Source of the DNA: Pseudarthrobacter enclensis
GTDB taxonomy: Bacteria > Actinomycetota > Actinomycetes > Actinomycetales > Micrococcaceae
DNA: 64,000 nt
NCBI RefSeq assembly: GCF_001457025.1
Contig: NZ_KQ758599.1
Location: forward strand, 372,001 to 436,000
Direction: 5' to 3'
Of the stretch, positions 43,643-52,109 are shown piece after piece. Position numbers and translations under genes: made by a program. Each line of letters starts with the position of its first letter. The first letter of the stretch is position 1. The notes under the pieces are model-generated. The model was not told the DNA's origin, searched no databases, and saw only the letters and a program-made list of their open reading frames with translations.

Positions 43643-44377
43643 TTACAGCGGGCGGTTTTCCCGGAGTTCGGCGATCTCCCGGCGGAGCGCTGAAATCTCG
43701 GCCACGAGCTCCGCCACCTCCGCGCGGACGGGCTCCTCGACGGCTTCGGCGACGGTTTCGGCCGTGTCCTCGACCCTCTGTACCAGCCAGGAGGCGATGG
43801 ACGCGGTGACAACGCCCAGGACGGCGATGCCGCTCATCATCAGGGCGGCGGCCACCATCCGGCCGATGGGGGTGACCGGGTAAAGGTCTCCGTAGCCCAC
43901 GGTGGTGATGGTGGTGATGGCCCACCACAGGGCGTCGCCGAAGGTGACGATTTTCGCCTCGGGCGCGGACTGCTCCACATCCAGGACGGCCAGGGCCCCG
44001 ACGAACACCAGCAGCGCCGCCGACCCGGCCACGTAGGTGACCACCCGGCCCCGCAGTGTTTCACCGATGGTGCGGTGCAGGATGGACAGCAGCGTGACCA
44101 GACGGAGCAGGCGCAGCGGCCGGAAGAAAGGCAGGGCGACGATGAGCAGCTCATGGAGGTTCCGGATAAACCACTCACGGCGGCGGGTGGCCAGCCACAG
44201 GTTTGCGCCGTAGTCGATGGCGAACACGATCCAGGTGGCCCACATGACCGCTTCCAGCCAGCTTGCCGCGCTGCCCTCAACCCGGCCGATCACCTGCCAG
44301 GCGTAGGCTGCCAGGAAGATGAGCGCCGTGCCCATCAGCGGCCACTCCGCCAGGTCCCGGTAGCGTTGCTGCGTCAT
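43643..44377 (-). CDS. Voltage-gated-type potassium channel protein
   Basis: 244 residues. Five or six membrane helices with a basic S4-like segment (FFRPLRLLRLVTLLSIL), a pore loop with the K+ filter TITTVGYGDLYP, and a final helix, followed by a C-terminal coiled coil (about 205-240, heptads in VRAEVAELVAEISALRREIA). The layout is that of a KvAP-like tetrameric channel. The ATG follows a TAGGAT -10 box by 7 bases. Confidence 0.92.
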   Translation of the reverse strand: MTQQRYRDLAEWPLMGTALIFLAAYAWQVIGRVEGSAASWLEAVMWATWIVFAIDYGANLWLATRRREWFIRNLHELLIVALPFFRPLRLLRLVTLLSILHRTIGETLRGRVVTYVAGSAALLVFVGALAVLDVEQSAPEAKIVTFGDALWWAITTITTVGYGDLYPVTPIGRMVAAALMMSGIAVLGVVTASIASWLVQRVEDTAETVAEAVEEPVRAEVAELVAEISALRREIAELRENRPL

Positions 44378-44384
44378 GCTGGAA

Positions 44385-44390
44385 ATCCTA
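44385..44390 (-). promoter_or_regulatory. Leaderless -10 box TAGGAT
   Basis: TAGGAT on the minus strand, 7 bases before the channel gene ATG. Confidence 0.6.
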
Positions 44391-44437
44391 CGTGCATGGC
44401 CGGTTCCCGGAACCTGCTCCGGCCTGCCCGGGCGTAA

Positions 44438-44453
44438 GTTACCAGCGGGTAAC
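44438..44453. promoter_or_regulatory. Palindrome GTTACCAGCGGGTAAC
   Basis: A perfect 6-bp inverted repeat with a 4-base centre, overlapping the -10 box (TAACAT, 44450-44455) of the thioesterase gene. It is likely an operator, perhaps of a fatty-acid type TetR regulator (inference). Confidence 0.6.
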
Positions 44454-44455
44454 AT
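44450..44455 (+). promoter_or_regulatory. Leaderless -10 box TAACAT
   Basis: TAACAT, 6 bases before the thioesterase ATG, overlapping the palindrome at 44438-44453. Confidence 0.6.
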
Positions 44456-44461
44456 GGGGGC

Positions 44462-45007
44462 ATGCACCTGCTCCTGAGGACCTTGCTCCTGCTCTTCCGT
44501 TCCGCGCGGCGCCGTCCGCTGACTGTCTGGGACAGCGCGTCCCTTCCCCTGCGGGTCCTGCCCACGGACATCGACATCGCGATGCACGTCAACAACGGCA
44601 TGTACCTGTCCCTGATGGACCTTGGCCGGTTCGACCTGATGGTGCGCAGCGGCGTGTGGAAGCGCATGCGGCGGCGCGGCTGGGGTCCGGTGGTGGCGGC
44701 AGAGACCATCTCGTTCCGCAAGTCCCTCCAGCTCTGGCAGGAATACACCATCGAAACCCGCGTCATCGGGCTGGATGCCAAGGCGATCTTCTTCGAGCAG
44801 CGGATGGTGGCCGACGGCGAGATCTACGCACGTGCCTACATCGCCACCCGCCTGGTCACCAAGACAGGGCCGGTCAGCCAGGAACAGATCCTGGCCGAGT
44901 TCGGCGCTCCTCCCGCAGACCTGGTGCTGCCCGCCTGGATCCACGACTGGCGCGAGGCCGGCCAGTTGCCCGGCGCCCGGACCCCGGCCCCGCACGCCTG
45001 GCCTTAG
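44462..45007 (+). CDS. Acyl-CoA thioesterase-like hot-dog protein
   Basis: 181 residues of the 4HBT/Them6 thioesterase type. A hydrophobic N-terminal stretch (MHLLLRTLLLLF) precedes the hot-dog fold, recognised by the motif DIDIAMHVNNGMYLSLMDLGR (shown here in part as MHVNNGMYL) and TISFRKSLQLWQEYTIET. It probably hydrolyses an acyl-CoA. A perfect palindrome lies on its promoter. Confidence 0.88.
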   Translation: MHLLLRTLLLLFRSARRRPLTVWDSASLPLRVLPTDIDIAMHVNNGMYLSLMDLGRFDLMVRSGVWKRMRRRGWGPVVAAETISFRKSLQLWQEYTIETRVIGLDAKAIFFEQRMVADGEIYARAYIATRLVTKTGPVSQEQILAEFGAPPADLVLPAWIHDWREAGQLPGARTPAPHAWP

Positions 45008-45055
45008 GTGGCAGGCGTGCCTGTTCCGGCAAGGAGCCGGGCTGCCCCTGGCAGG

Positions 45056-45868
45056 CTAGGCGCCGACGTCGCGCCGCTCCAGGGCGACGGCGGCAAGCGC
45101 CACGAGTGCCGCGGACAGGCCCCACAGCCAACCGGCCGCAGCCCAGTCCGCACCGTTGGCCACGGGTGAGTTGCCGTAGGCCCAGTGGTAGGGACTGAGG
45201 CTGAGCAGCCAGTCCACGTCAGGGCTTTGCCGGCCGACGGCGTTGAAGACATATCCCAGGACCGCCACGGCCGCACCGGCCGCGAGCCCGTACGTCCGGC
45301 GTCCCGTCACCGCGCCCAGGCACAGGGCCGCCGAGCCGCTCAGCAGGCCCAGCCCGGAAAACAGCACCACGGCCCCGAAGAGGTTCCCTGCATCGATGTC
45401 CAGCTGTGACGGCCCGTTCAGCAGCGAGATGACCACGAAGACGAGGGCGGCCAGCAGCAGGACCCGCAGCAGCAGCGCCAGCGCCCGTTCCAGGACCACC
45501 TGAACGCGCCGCACCCCGTGCGCGAGGGTGAGCTCCAGCTGCCCGGACTCCTCATCGCCGCCCACGGCCGCAGCGCCCCAGGCCACCGTGGCGATGCTCA
45601 GGAGGAGGAAACCTATCAGGCCGAACAGGGTTGCCTGCGTGTAGCCCGGCCCGGAGGCGATCTGGTCATAGTTCAGGGCCCGGGTCATCTCCGCCGGCAG
45701 GGCGTTGACCATCTCCTGCATCTGCTCGCTGCCGCCGATGGACGGGTACAGGGGCAGGTACAGGAACGCTGCCGCGGCCAGCCCGGCGGCCCAGGCGAGG
45801 GTGGACCGCCATGAGTCCACGAATGCCCGCCGGAACAGCGGAAGGCGGGTGCGCACCGGCTGCCTCAC
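45056..45868 (-). CDS. ABC transporter permease
   Basis: 270 residues with six membrane segments and a large first extracytoplasmic loop; ABC-2 type. It contains GGDEESGQLELTLAHGVRR, a coupling-helix motif typical of ABC-2 permeases (E..G..E..L). It overlaps the ATPase gene by 4 bases. Two-component exporters of this kind move drugs, peptides or lipids; the substrate is unknown. Confidence 0.9.
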   Translation of the reverse strand: MRQPVRTRLPLFRRAFVDSWRSTLAWAAGLAAAAFLYLPLYPSIGGSEQMQEMVNALPAEMTRALNYDQIASGPGYTQATLFGLIGFLLLSIATVAWGAAAVGGDEESGQLELTLAHGVRRVQVVLERALALLLRVLLLAALVFVVISLLNGPSQLDIDAGNLFGAVVLFSGLGLLSGSAALCLGAVTGRRTYGLAAGAAVAVLGYVFNAVGRQSPDVDWLLSLSPYHWAYGNSPVANGADWAAAGWLWGLSAALVALAAVALERRDVGA

Positions 45869-46788
45869 CGGACTCCCTCCCCGGGCCCGGCGTACATCTT
45901 CAGCACCGATTCCTCCAGGTCCGGTTCCTCCAGCACCAAGTCCGTCAGCTCAAGCCGCCCCAGCGCCTGGAGGAGGGGCTGGATGGGGCCCTCCAGGACC
46001 GCGGACAGCGTGACCGTGCCGTTGGACTCCAGCACCTCGACGTTCCCGGCCCCGGGCACCGTACCGAGCAGCGCCACGGCGTCGGCCGCTGCTGTGCCGG
46101 TGGCCGTGAAGCGCAGGTGCCGCACGGCGCCCTCGCGGAGCCCGGCCACGGACTCGACGGCGATGATGCGGCCGCCGCGGAGGATGGCCACGGTGTCAGC
46201 GGTCTGCTGCACCTCGCTGAGGACGTGGGAGCTGAGGAACACCGTCTGGCCCCGCTGGCGGGCCTCGCGCAGCATGCTGTGGAACTCCTGCTGGACCAGC
46301 GGGTCCAGTCCGCTGGTGGGCTCGTCCAGGACCAGGAGTTCGGGCTGGTGCATGAAGGCCTGGACCAGCCCGAGCTTTTGCTTGTTGCCCTTGGACAGCT
46401 TGCGGGTGTGCCGGTCCAGGTCCAGTCCCAGCCGCTGGGCCAGTTCGTCGATCCTGCCGGGCGGCACCGGCCCGCTGATGGCCTGGTAGTGGGAGAGCAG
46501 CTTGCGTCCGGTCACCCTGCCCTCCAGGAACAGCTCTCCGGGGAGGTAACCGATGCGCCGCCGGAGTTCGGGCCCGCCGGTCCTGGGGTCCACGCCCAGC
46601 ACCCGCACCTCGCCGCCGGTGGGGCGGATGATGTCCAGGAGGCAGCGCATGGTGGTGGTCTTCCCGGCGGCGTTGGGCCCGATGACGCCGAAGACGCTGC
46701 CGGCCTGCACCTCGAAGTCCACGCCATGCAGGACTTCGCGGCGGCCGAAGCTCTTGGTCAGGGACCGCGCCGAAACAGCGATGGCCAT
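45865..46788 (-). CDS. ABC transporter ATP-binding protein
   Basis: 307 residues. Walker A reads GPNAAGKTT (Ala where Gly is usual), the signature is KLSKGNKQKLGL, Walker B is LLVLDEPTSGLDP and the switch His is in FLSSHVLSE. A roughly 80-residue C-terminal extension is typical of CcmA/DrrA-type exporters. The start at 46788 has CCAGGAGAG upstream. It is cotranscribed with the permease. Confidence 0.93.
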   Translation of the reverse strand: MAIAVSARSLTKSFGRREVLHGVDFEVQAGSVFGVIGPNAAGKTTTMRCLLDIIRPTGGEVRVLGVDPRTGGPELRRRIGYLPGELFLEGRVTGRKLLSHYQAISGPVPPGRIDELAQRLGLDLDRHTRKLSKGNKQKLGLVQAFMHQPELLVLDEPTSGLDPLVQQEFHSMLREARQRGQTVFLSSHVLSEVQQTADTVAILRGGRIIAVESVAGLREGAVRHLRFTATGTAAADAVALLGTVPGAGNVEVLESNGTVTLSAVLEGPIQPLLQALGRLELTDLVLEEPDLEESVLKMYAGPGEGVR

Positions 46789-46922
46789 GTGCTCTCCTGG
46801 ATGCCGCACCGGGACTGTTGACCATAGGGTAGGCCGCCCCGGCGCCGGTGTATATGCACCCGGCCGGGTTATTCCCAATGACGCGGGGAGCGAACAGCGG
46901 CCTGCAGGGGCGCCATCACGCG

Positions 46923-46928
46923 TACCGT
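46923..46928 (+). promoter_or_regulatory. Leaderless -10 box TACCGT
   Basis: TACCGT, 6 bases before the thioredoxin ATG. Confidence 0.55.
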
Positions 46929-46934
46929 TGTTCC

Positions 46935-47351
46935 ATGGCTACCCTTGACATCACAGGTGAACAGTTCGCATCCACGATCGAAGGCAACGACATTGTCCTG
47001 GTCGATTTCTGGGCAGAGTGGTGCGGCCCCTGCAAACAGTTCGGCCCCACGTACTCGGCGGTTTCCGAGAAGCACCCCGACGTCCTGTTCACCAAGGTGG
47101 ACACCGAAGCCGAGCAGCAGCTGGCGGCGGAAGCGGGCATCACATCCATTCCCACGCTGATGGCTTTCCGTGAAAAGGTCCTGGTGTTTTCCCAGCCCGG
47201 CGCGCTGAACGCCCAGCAGCTGGAACAGGTGGTGGACGCGGTCAAGGCCCTTGACATGGAGGAAGTCCACGCCCATGTGGCCAAGCAGCGCGAAGAGGCT
47301 GCCGCCAAGTCCTCCGGCACGCAGGACGGCTCGCAGATCCCGGACCTGTAA
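46935..47351 (+). CDS. trxA: Thioredoxin
   Basis: 138 residues. A thioredoxin fold with active site WAEWCGPCKQF and cis-proline IPTLM. It has about 30 more residues than E. coli TrxA, a charged Ala/Lys-rich helix tail after residue 105. ATG 46935 follows a TACCGT box and no ribosome site. A perfect 17-bp hairpin ends the transcript. Confidence 0.93.
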   Translation: MATLDITGEQFASTIEGNDIVLVDFWAEWCGPCKQFGPTYSAVSEKHPDVLFTKVDTEAEQQLAAEAGITSIPTLMAFREKVLVFSQPGALNAQQLEQVVDAVKALDMEEVHAHVAKQREEAAAKSSGTQDGSQIPDL

Positions 47352-47362
47352 ACGGCTTAAAA

Positions 47363-47396
47363 GAATGCGGCGCCTCCCCGGGGAGGCGCCGCATTC
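47363..47396. terminator. Terminator after trxA
   Basis: Perfect 17-bp arms (GAATGCGGCGCCTCCCC and complement) with no spacer, between convergent genes. Confidence 0.88.
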
Positions 47397-47412
47397 GTGC
47401 ATTAACGCAGAA

Positions 47413-47691
47413 TCAGATGCGCTCCACCTTGACCGGCTCGGCCAGCAGCGCGCTCAGCGATTCATTCAGGTCCTGCACCGCGATGCCCTTGGAGTGCTTC
47501 TCCAGGTCCTCTTCGGAGGCCCACTGTTCGGTCAGCACCAGCTTCTCCTCGGTGGCCTCCGTCAGTTCATAGCGGATGCAGCCAGGCTCGTTCACCACCT
47601 CATCAATGGCGATTTCCAGGGCGAGCTTCACGCGGAAGAACTCGCCCTCGTTGGGGATGAAGGTTGCCTGCAGGTCGATCGGTTCACTCAT
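47413..47691 (-). CDS. Putative quinol/antibiotic-biosynthesis monooxygenase (ABM domain)
   Basis: 92 residues, a ferredoxin-like ABM fold of the YgiN type: GEFFRVKLALEIAIDEVVNEPGC, followed by the conserved EQWASEEDLEKHSKG (E/H pattern). Such proteins oxidise quinols or flavonoid-like compounds without a cofactor. AAGGTG precedes the ATG. Confidence 0.85.
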   Translation of the reverse strand: MSEPIDLQATFIPNEGEFFRVKLALEIAIDEVVNEPGCIRYELTEATEEKLVLTEQWASEEDLEKHSKGIAVQDLNESLSALLAEPVKVERI

Positions 47692-47783
47692 GGATTTCAC
47701 CTTACCGGCAGCGGCCGCCTGCTCCCGCCGTGTTGCGCGGCGGACATGCACCGCGGATGCTGACATGGCCGCCCGCCGGTTGG

Positions 47784-47789
47784 TAGCGT
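47784..47789 (+). promoter_or_regulatory. Leaderless -10 box TAGCGT
   Basis: TAGCGT, 6 bases before the acyl-CoA synthetase ATG. Confidence 0.6.
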
Positions 47790-47795
47790 GCCAGC

Positions 47796-49472
47796 ATGCG
47801 TGCATACACGGCCGGGGACACCGGCGTCCCGCTGCTTGAGGAGACCATCGGCGCGAACTTCGAGCGTGTGGCGGCCAGGTTCCCGTACCACGTCGCGCTC
47901 ATCGAGGCGGCTCCGGTGCCGGGGGCCGACGCCCGCCGCTGGAGCTACAGCAAGATGAACGACGACGTCGACCGGCTGGCCCGCGCGCTCCTCGCCCTCG
48001 GCGTCGGCAAAGGGGAGCGGGTGGGGATCTGGAGCCCCAACTGCGCGGAGTGGACGCTGCTGCAGTACGCCACCGCCAAGACCGGTGCCATCCTGGTCAA
48101 CGTCAACCCCGCGTACCGCAGCCATGAGCTCGAGTTCGTGGTGAAGCAGAACGGCATGCGCACGCTCGTGGTGGCGCCGTCGGACCGGAACAGCGACTAC
48201 GTCGGCATGGCCCGCCAGGCGCTCGCCGGCTGCCCCGACCTGCGGGAACTGGTGTTCCTGCCGGACCCCGGCGCCGGCCTGGACGACGCCGTGTCCCCGC
48301 TCAGCGACGCGGAGCTGACGTACGCCGAGCTGCTCAAGCGGGCTGACGCCGTCGGACACGACGCGTTGAAGGCCCGCATGGCGGAACTGGACCCGCACGA
48401 TCCCATCAACCTGCAGTACACCTCCGGCACCACGGGATTCCCCAAGGGCGCCACCCTGACCCACCACAACATCCTCAACAACGGCTTTGCCATCGGTGAG
48501 CTGCTCGGCTACACCGAACACGACCGGGTGGTCATCCCGGTGCCGTTCTATCACTGTTTCGGAATGGTGATCGGCAACCTCAACGCCCTCAGCCACGGCG
48601 CCGCCACCATCATTCCCGGCCGCGGGTTCTCGCCCGCCGCGGCACTGGAGGCCGTGCAGGACTTCGGCGGAACCTCCCTGTACGGGGTGCCCACCATGTT
48701 CATCGCCGAACTGGCCCTGCCCGATTTCGGCTCCTACGACCTTTCCACGCTCCGCACCGGGGTGATGGCCGGTTCGCTGTGCCCCTTCGAGGTGATGAAC
48801 CACGTCATCGCGGACATGAACATGAAGGACGTGGCCATCTGCTATGGCATGACCGAAACCTCCCCGGTGTCCACCATGACCCGGCAGGGCGACACCCTGG
48901 AGCACCGCACGCAGACGGTGGGCCGGACCATGCCGCACCTGGAAAGCAAGATCGTGGACCCCGGCACGGGAGAGGTCCTGGAGCGGGGAGGGATCGGTGA
49001 GCTGTGTACCCGCGGCTATGCGGTGATGGAGGGGTACTGGAACCAGCCGGAGAAAACGGCGGAAGCCATTGACGCCGAGGGCTGGATGCACACCGGCGAC
49101 CTCGCCCGGATGGATGGGGACGGCTACGTTGTCATTGAGGGCCGGATCAAGGACATGGTGATCAGGGGCGGCGAAAACATCTACCCGCGGGAGATCGAGG
49201 AGTTCCTGTATACCCACCCTGCCATCCAGGACGTCCAGGTCATCGGGGTGCCGGACGACAAATACGGCGAGGAGCTGATGGCGTGCATCATCCTCAAACC
49301 GGGGTCGGAGCCTTTTGGCCCTGCGGCCCTGGCGGAGTTCTGCCGCGGCAGGCTGGCGCACTACAAAATCCCCCGCTACGTGGACATCCGGGAAAGCTTT
49401 CCCATGACCGTGTCCGGGAAGATCCGCAAAGTGGAGATGCGCGAGGAAGCGGTGGCCCGGCTGGGGCTGTAA
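47796..49472 (+). CDS. Acyl-CoA synthetase (AMP-binding)
   Basis: 558 residues, ANL superfamily, medium/long-chain fatty-acid CoA ligase type. The AMP-binding motif is YTSGTTGFPKGATLTHHN. YGMTETSPVS is the A5 motif, GWMHTGDLARMDGDGYVV the A7 motif, and the A10 lysine lies near FPMTVSGKIRKVEM. It activates carboxylic acids via acyl-AMP. It stands alone as a transcription unit; no neighbour defines its substrate. Confidence 0.94.
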   Translation: MRAYTAGDTGVPLLEETIGANFERVAARFPYHVALIEAAPVPGADARRWSYSKMNDDVDRLARALLALGVGKGERVGIWSPNCAEWTLLQYATAKTGAILVNVNPAYRSHELEFVVKQNGMRTLVVAPSDRNSDYVGMARQALAGCPDLRELVFLPDPGAGLDDAVSPLSDAELTYAELLKRADAVGHDALKARMAELDPHDPINLQYTSGTTGFPKGATLTHHNILNNGFAIGELLGYTEHDRVVIPVPFYHCFGMVIGNLNALSHGAATIIPGRGFSPAAALEAVQDFGGTSLYGVPTMFIAELALPDFGSYDLSTLRTGVMAGSLCPFEVMNHVIADMNMKDVAICYGMTETSPVSTMTRQGDTLEHRTQTVGRTMPHLESKIVDPGTGEVLERGGIGELCTRGYAVMEGYWNQPEKTAEAIDAEGWMHTGDLARMDGDGYVVIEGRIKDMVIRGGENIYPREIEEFLYTHPAIQDVQVIGVPDDKYGEELMACIILKPGSEPFGPAALAEFCRGRLAHYKIPRYVDIRESFPMTVSGKIRKVEMREEAVARLGL

Positions 49473-49520
49473 GGGAGGAACTCCCCGGGCCCGGTGACGG
49501 CGGCACGGGCTGCGGCTTCC

Positions 49521-50069
49521 CTAGCGGCCTTGGGGGCCGCGGCGGGAAGCCCGCACCGCCAGGATGGCCAGGGCGAGGGCGGCTGCTGCACCCGCCACCG
49601 CCAGGAGCAGCCTGGTGCTGCGGCCGCCCAGCGACGGCCCCGGCGAATCCTTCCTCGCCGTCCCCGGGGTTCCGCCGGCGGTGACCTCCCGCGGCGACAG
49701 CTCCCACTCGGACGGGTCGGGGAGAATGCCGGGCGGCAGCTTCTCCTGCCGCAGCCTGCGCCGGGTTTCGAGTTGTTCGCGGACCTCCTCGTTCGGGGCG
49801 GGCACCGCGTCATCGGCAGCCAGCGCGGCGGGAAAGTCGATGATGTAGGACTTTCCGTAGAAGGCGGCTGACGCCACCGAGTCCAGCCAGGTGGGCGGCG
49901 GGGGCTCGACGCCGCGGCGGGCGAATTCGGCCCGCAGCCTGTCCTTGATGTCCTCGAGGTCCTTGCCCTGGGAATCGCGCGTCACCTCGAAGATGGCCAT
50001 TTGGAGCTGGACATTGCTGTCCGCTTCGGTGCCGTGGTTGCCGTTGTTTCCGTTCGTTGCCGCGTCCAT
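49521..50069 (-). CDS. Hypothetical protein with C-terminal membrane anchor
   Basis: 182 residues that I do not assign to a family. The N-terminus is Asn/Gly-rich (NGNNGNHG). A soluble charged middle includes DIKDRLRAEFARRGVEPPPPTWLDSV (partly shown), and a single C-terminal membrane helix (LLLAVAGAAAALALAILAV) ends in basic residues. It is probably tail-anchored and faces the cytosol. TACCTT lies 6 bases before the ATG. Confidence 0.7.
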   Translation of the reverse strand: MDAATNGNNGNHGTEADSNVQLQMAIFEVTRDSQGKDLEDIKDRLRAEFARRGVEPPPPTWLDSVASAAFYGKSYIIDFPAALAADDAVPAPNEEVREQLETRRRLRQEKLPPGILPDPSEWELSPREVTAGGTPGTARKDSPGPSLGGRSTRLLLAVAGAAAALALAILAVRASRRGPQGR

Positions 50070-50075
50070 GGTGGC

Positions 50076-50081
50076 AAGGTA
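50076..50081 (-). promoter_or_regulatory. Leaderless -10 box TACCTT
   Basis: TACCTT on the minus strand, 6 bases before ATG 50069. Confidence 0.55.
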
Positions 50082-50135
50082 CCCACCGGGGCCGCGGATC
50101 ACGCGTCCGCGCAGTGGGTGAGTTCCCGCGGGCGT

Positions 50136-51155
50136 TCAGTGCCGGCGATGGTCCTGGATGGTCATCCGCGGCCCGAACGTCGGCTTCCGGAAACCGGTGC
50201 TCTGGATCATCCGCACCACGCGCTGCCGGTGGCCGCTCCAGGGCGCCAGCAGTTCGATCATCCCGGCGTCGTCGGTACGGCGCCCCGTGAGCGCCGCCCC
50301 CACATAGGCTGCCAGGTGGTAGTCGCCGACGGCGATCGAGTCCGGGCAGCCGTGGGTCCGCTGCACCACTTCCGCCGCCGTCCAGATTCCGATTCCCGGT
50401 ATGGTCTGCAGCTTCGCGCCCGCCTCCACGGCGGGAAGTGCCGCCAGCCGTTCAAGCGCGACGGCGGAACGCAGCGCCCTCATGACCGTCGCCGAGCGCT
50501 GGGGCCCCACGCCCGCCCGGTGCCACTCCCAGCTGGGGATGCCCAGCCACCCGGCGGCAGTGGGCGGCACCAGCAGGTCCGCCGGTGTCGATGCCCCGGC
50601 CGGCGGGGCCGGGGTCCCGAACTTCGTGACCAGGTACCGGTAGCCGCGCCGGGCCTCGATGACGGTCACCTTCTGTTCCAGGATGATGGGCACCAGCTGG
50701 TCCACCATCCGGCCGCTGGCGGGAAGCCGCAACGCCATGCTCCTCCGCCGTGCCTCGCGGACCATCCGGGGGAGGGTGGCGTGGAAGCCGGGTTCATCGA
50801 ACCCGGACCAGTCGTCATCCGCTCCGAGCAGCCGGGGCGCCGCCCGCACGGCGTGCCCCGCGCCGGGTCCCCAGCCCTGGATGTCCACGCGGTCACGGAC
50901 CGGCCGCCCGGCGTCGTGCCCTGTTCCTGCCGCACCCCCCACCGCGCTGAACCGCAGCGTGGCCGGACCGTCCGGCGTCGCCACCGCGTTCCAGATGACG
51001 CTGCCCTGGACGTTGAAGGAGGGGTCGCTGTTGCCCCGCAGCAAGGGGCCCACGGTACGGGCCAGGCTGTAGGGGGCGTCCGGGTACCAGCACAGCGACA
51101 CGTCGGCGCCGGCGGCAAGCCGGGGCGGTGCTTCTGCGATGGTCATGTCTTCCAT
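50136..51155 (-). CDS. DNA-3-methyladenine glycosylase II (AlkA-type HhH-GPD)
   Basis: Removes alkylated bases from DNA. About 339 residues. The helix-hairpin-helix motif LQTIPGIGIWTAAEVVQRT and the catalytic Asp in IAVGDYHLAAYVG are clear. The N-terminal 120 residues form an AlkA-like beta domain. There is no Ada methyltransferase fusion. Two starts (51155 and 51146) are possible and neither has a strong ribosome site. Confidence 0.88.
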   Translation of the reverse strand: MEDMTIAEAPPRLAAGADVSLCWYPDAPYSLARTVGPLLRGNSDPSFNVQGSVIWNAVATPDGPATLRFSAVGGAAGTGHDAGRPVRDRVDIQGWGPGAGHAVRAAPRLLGADDDWSGFDEPGFHATLPRMVREARRRSMALRLPASGRMVDQLVPIILEQKVTVIEARRGYRYLVTKFGTPAPPAGASTPADLLVPPTAAGWLGIPSWEWHRAGVGPQRSATVMRALRSAVALERLAALPAVEAGAKLQTIPGIGIWTAAEVVQRTHGCPDSIAVGDYHLAAYVGAALTGRRTDDAGMIELLAPWSGHRQRVVRMIQSTGFRKPTFGPRMTIQDHRRH

Positions 51156-51227
51156 GGTCCCACGGCCCCCTGACAACGGCGCCCGGACGGGCGGGGCCCA
51201 CCGCTTAAAACCCGGGCTCGACGGGAC

Positions 51228-51233
51228 TAAAAT
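51228..51233 (+). promoter_or_regulatory. Candidate -10 box TAAAAT
   Basis: TAAAAT, 7 bases before an in-frame GTG (51241) and 52 bases before the better supported ATG of the VOC gene. Confidence 0.5.
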
Positions 51234-51285
51234 CCAGGCTGTGGTGCGGAGCCGCCGCGCCCGGATGGAAGGGCAGGAGAACGCC

Positions 51286-51684
51286 ATGGGCGGAGTAGTG
51301 CATTTCGAAATCCCCGCGGACGACCGTGAACGGGCCGCGGAGTTCTACCGGCAGGCTTTGGGCTGGACGCTGGAGCCGGTTCCGGGCATGGATTACTACA
51401 CCAACGTGACCACCACGCCGATGGACGCCCAGGGCAGGCCCACAGAACCAGGCGCGATCAACGGCGGCATGATGGACCGTGAACCGGACTTGGCGTCCCC
51501 GGTCATCACCGTGGACGTGCCGGACATCGACGCCACCCTGAAGACGGTCCAATCACTGGGCGGTTCGGTGGTGCGCCCCAAGGAAACCATCCCCGGAATG
51601 GGCCACTTCGCCTACTTCAAGGACACCGAGGGAAACGTAATGGGGCTGTGGGAGAACCTGCCCGCCGGCAGTGCGGGTCAGTGA
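51286..51684 (+). CDS. VOC family protein (glyoxalase fold)
   Basis: 132 residues, vicinal-oxygen-chelate fold. The start VVHFEIPADDRERAAEFYRQALGW has the family His, and the end GMGHFAYFKDTEGNVMGLWE carries the second His and Glu. It is probably a glyoxalase- or dioxygenase-like enzyme or a binding protein of unknown substrate. ATG 51286 has AGGAGA upstream; a leaderless GTG at 51241 would add 15 Arg-rich residues and is less likely. Confidence 0.88.
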   Translation: MGGVVHFEIPADDRERAAEFYRQALGWTLEPVPGMDYYTNVTTTPMDAQGRPTEPGAINGGMMDREPDLASPVITVDVPDIDATLKTVQSLGGSVVRPKETIPGMGHFAYFKDTEGNVMGLWENLPAGSAGQ

Positions 51685-51699
51685 AGCCCGGCCAAGGCC

Positions 51700-52077
51700 A
51701 TGAGTGCCGTGATCCAGGTTCTGGCGGGCATCACCGGGCTGACCCTCGTTTCGGTGGGCCTGCTGGAAGCCTTCGCCTACAAGAACCAGCGGCTGTACCC
51801 TATCTTCCTGATCAGGCCTGAAGACACCGGAGCGGTTCGGCTGTGGACGGTGAACGTAGGGTTCTACAACATTGTCTGGGGCCTGTTCGGGATTGCCGGT
51901 GTGCTCATCGCCAACTCCGGGGACGTTGCGACAGGCCGGACCATCGTGACCATGATGTGCATAGCGCACGCCATCCTGGGCATCGTCCTGGTGATCAGTG
52001 AGCCGCGGCTCTGGCTCAGCGGCATCGGCCAGTCATTCTTGCCGTTGGTCATTCTGTGGCTCATCTTCACCGGCTAG
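51700..52077 (+). CDS. DUF1304-like membrane protein
   Basis: 125 residues with four membrane helices (about 3-22, 48-70, 78-98, 103-122). It fits DUF1304: LEAFAYKNQ after helix 1 and NVGFYNIVWGLFGIAG. Function unknown. It follows the VOC gene by 15 bases and is probably cotranscribed. Confidence 0.8.
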   Translation: MSAVIQVLAGITGLTLVSVGLLEAFAYKNQRLYPIFLIRPEDTGAVRLWTVNVGFYNIVWGLFGIAGVLIANSGDVATGRTIVTMMCIAHAILGIVLVISEPRLWLSGIGQSFLPLVILWLIFTG

Positions 52078-52109
52078 GACGCCGCCGTCCGGGGAGGGCA
52101 ACGGACGAA

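Noticed and set aside
46848..46934. Longer thioredoxin with an N-terminal extension
   Set aside because: The extension is not hydrophobic and has no ribosome site. The ATG at 46935 follows a -10 box at leaderless spacing.
51241..51285. Upstream leaderless GTG start for the VOC protein
   Set aside because: In frame and well placed after TAAAAT, but it adds an Arg-rich stretch outside the fold, and ATG 51286 has a strong ribosome site.
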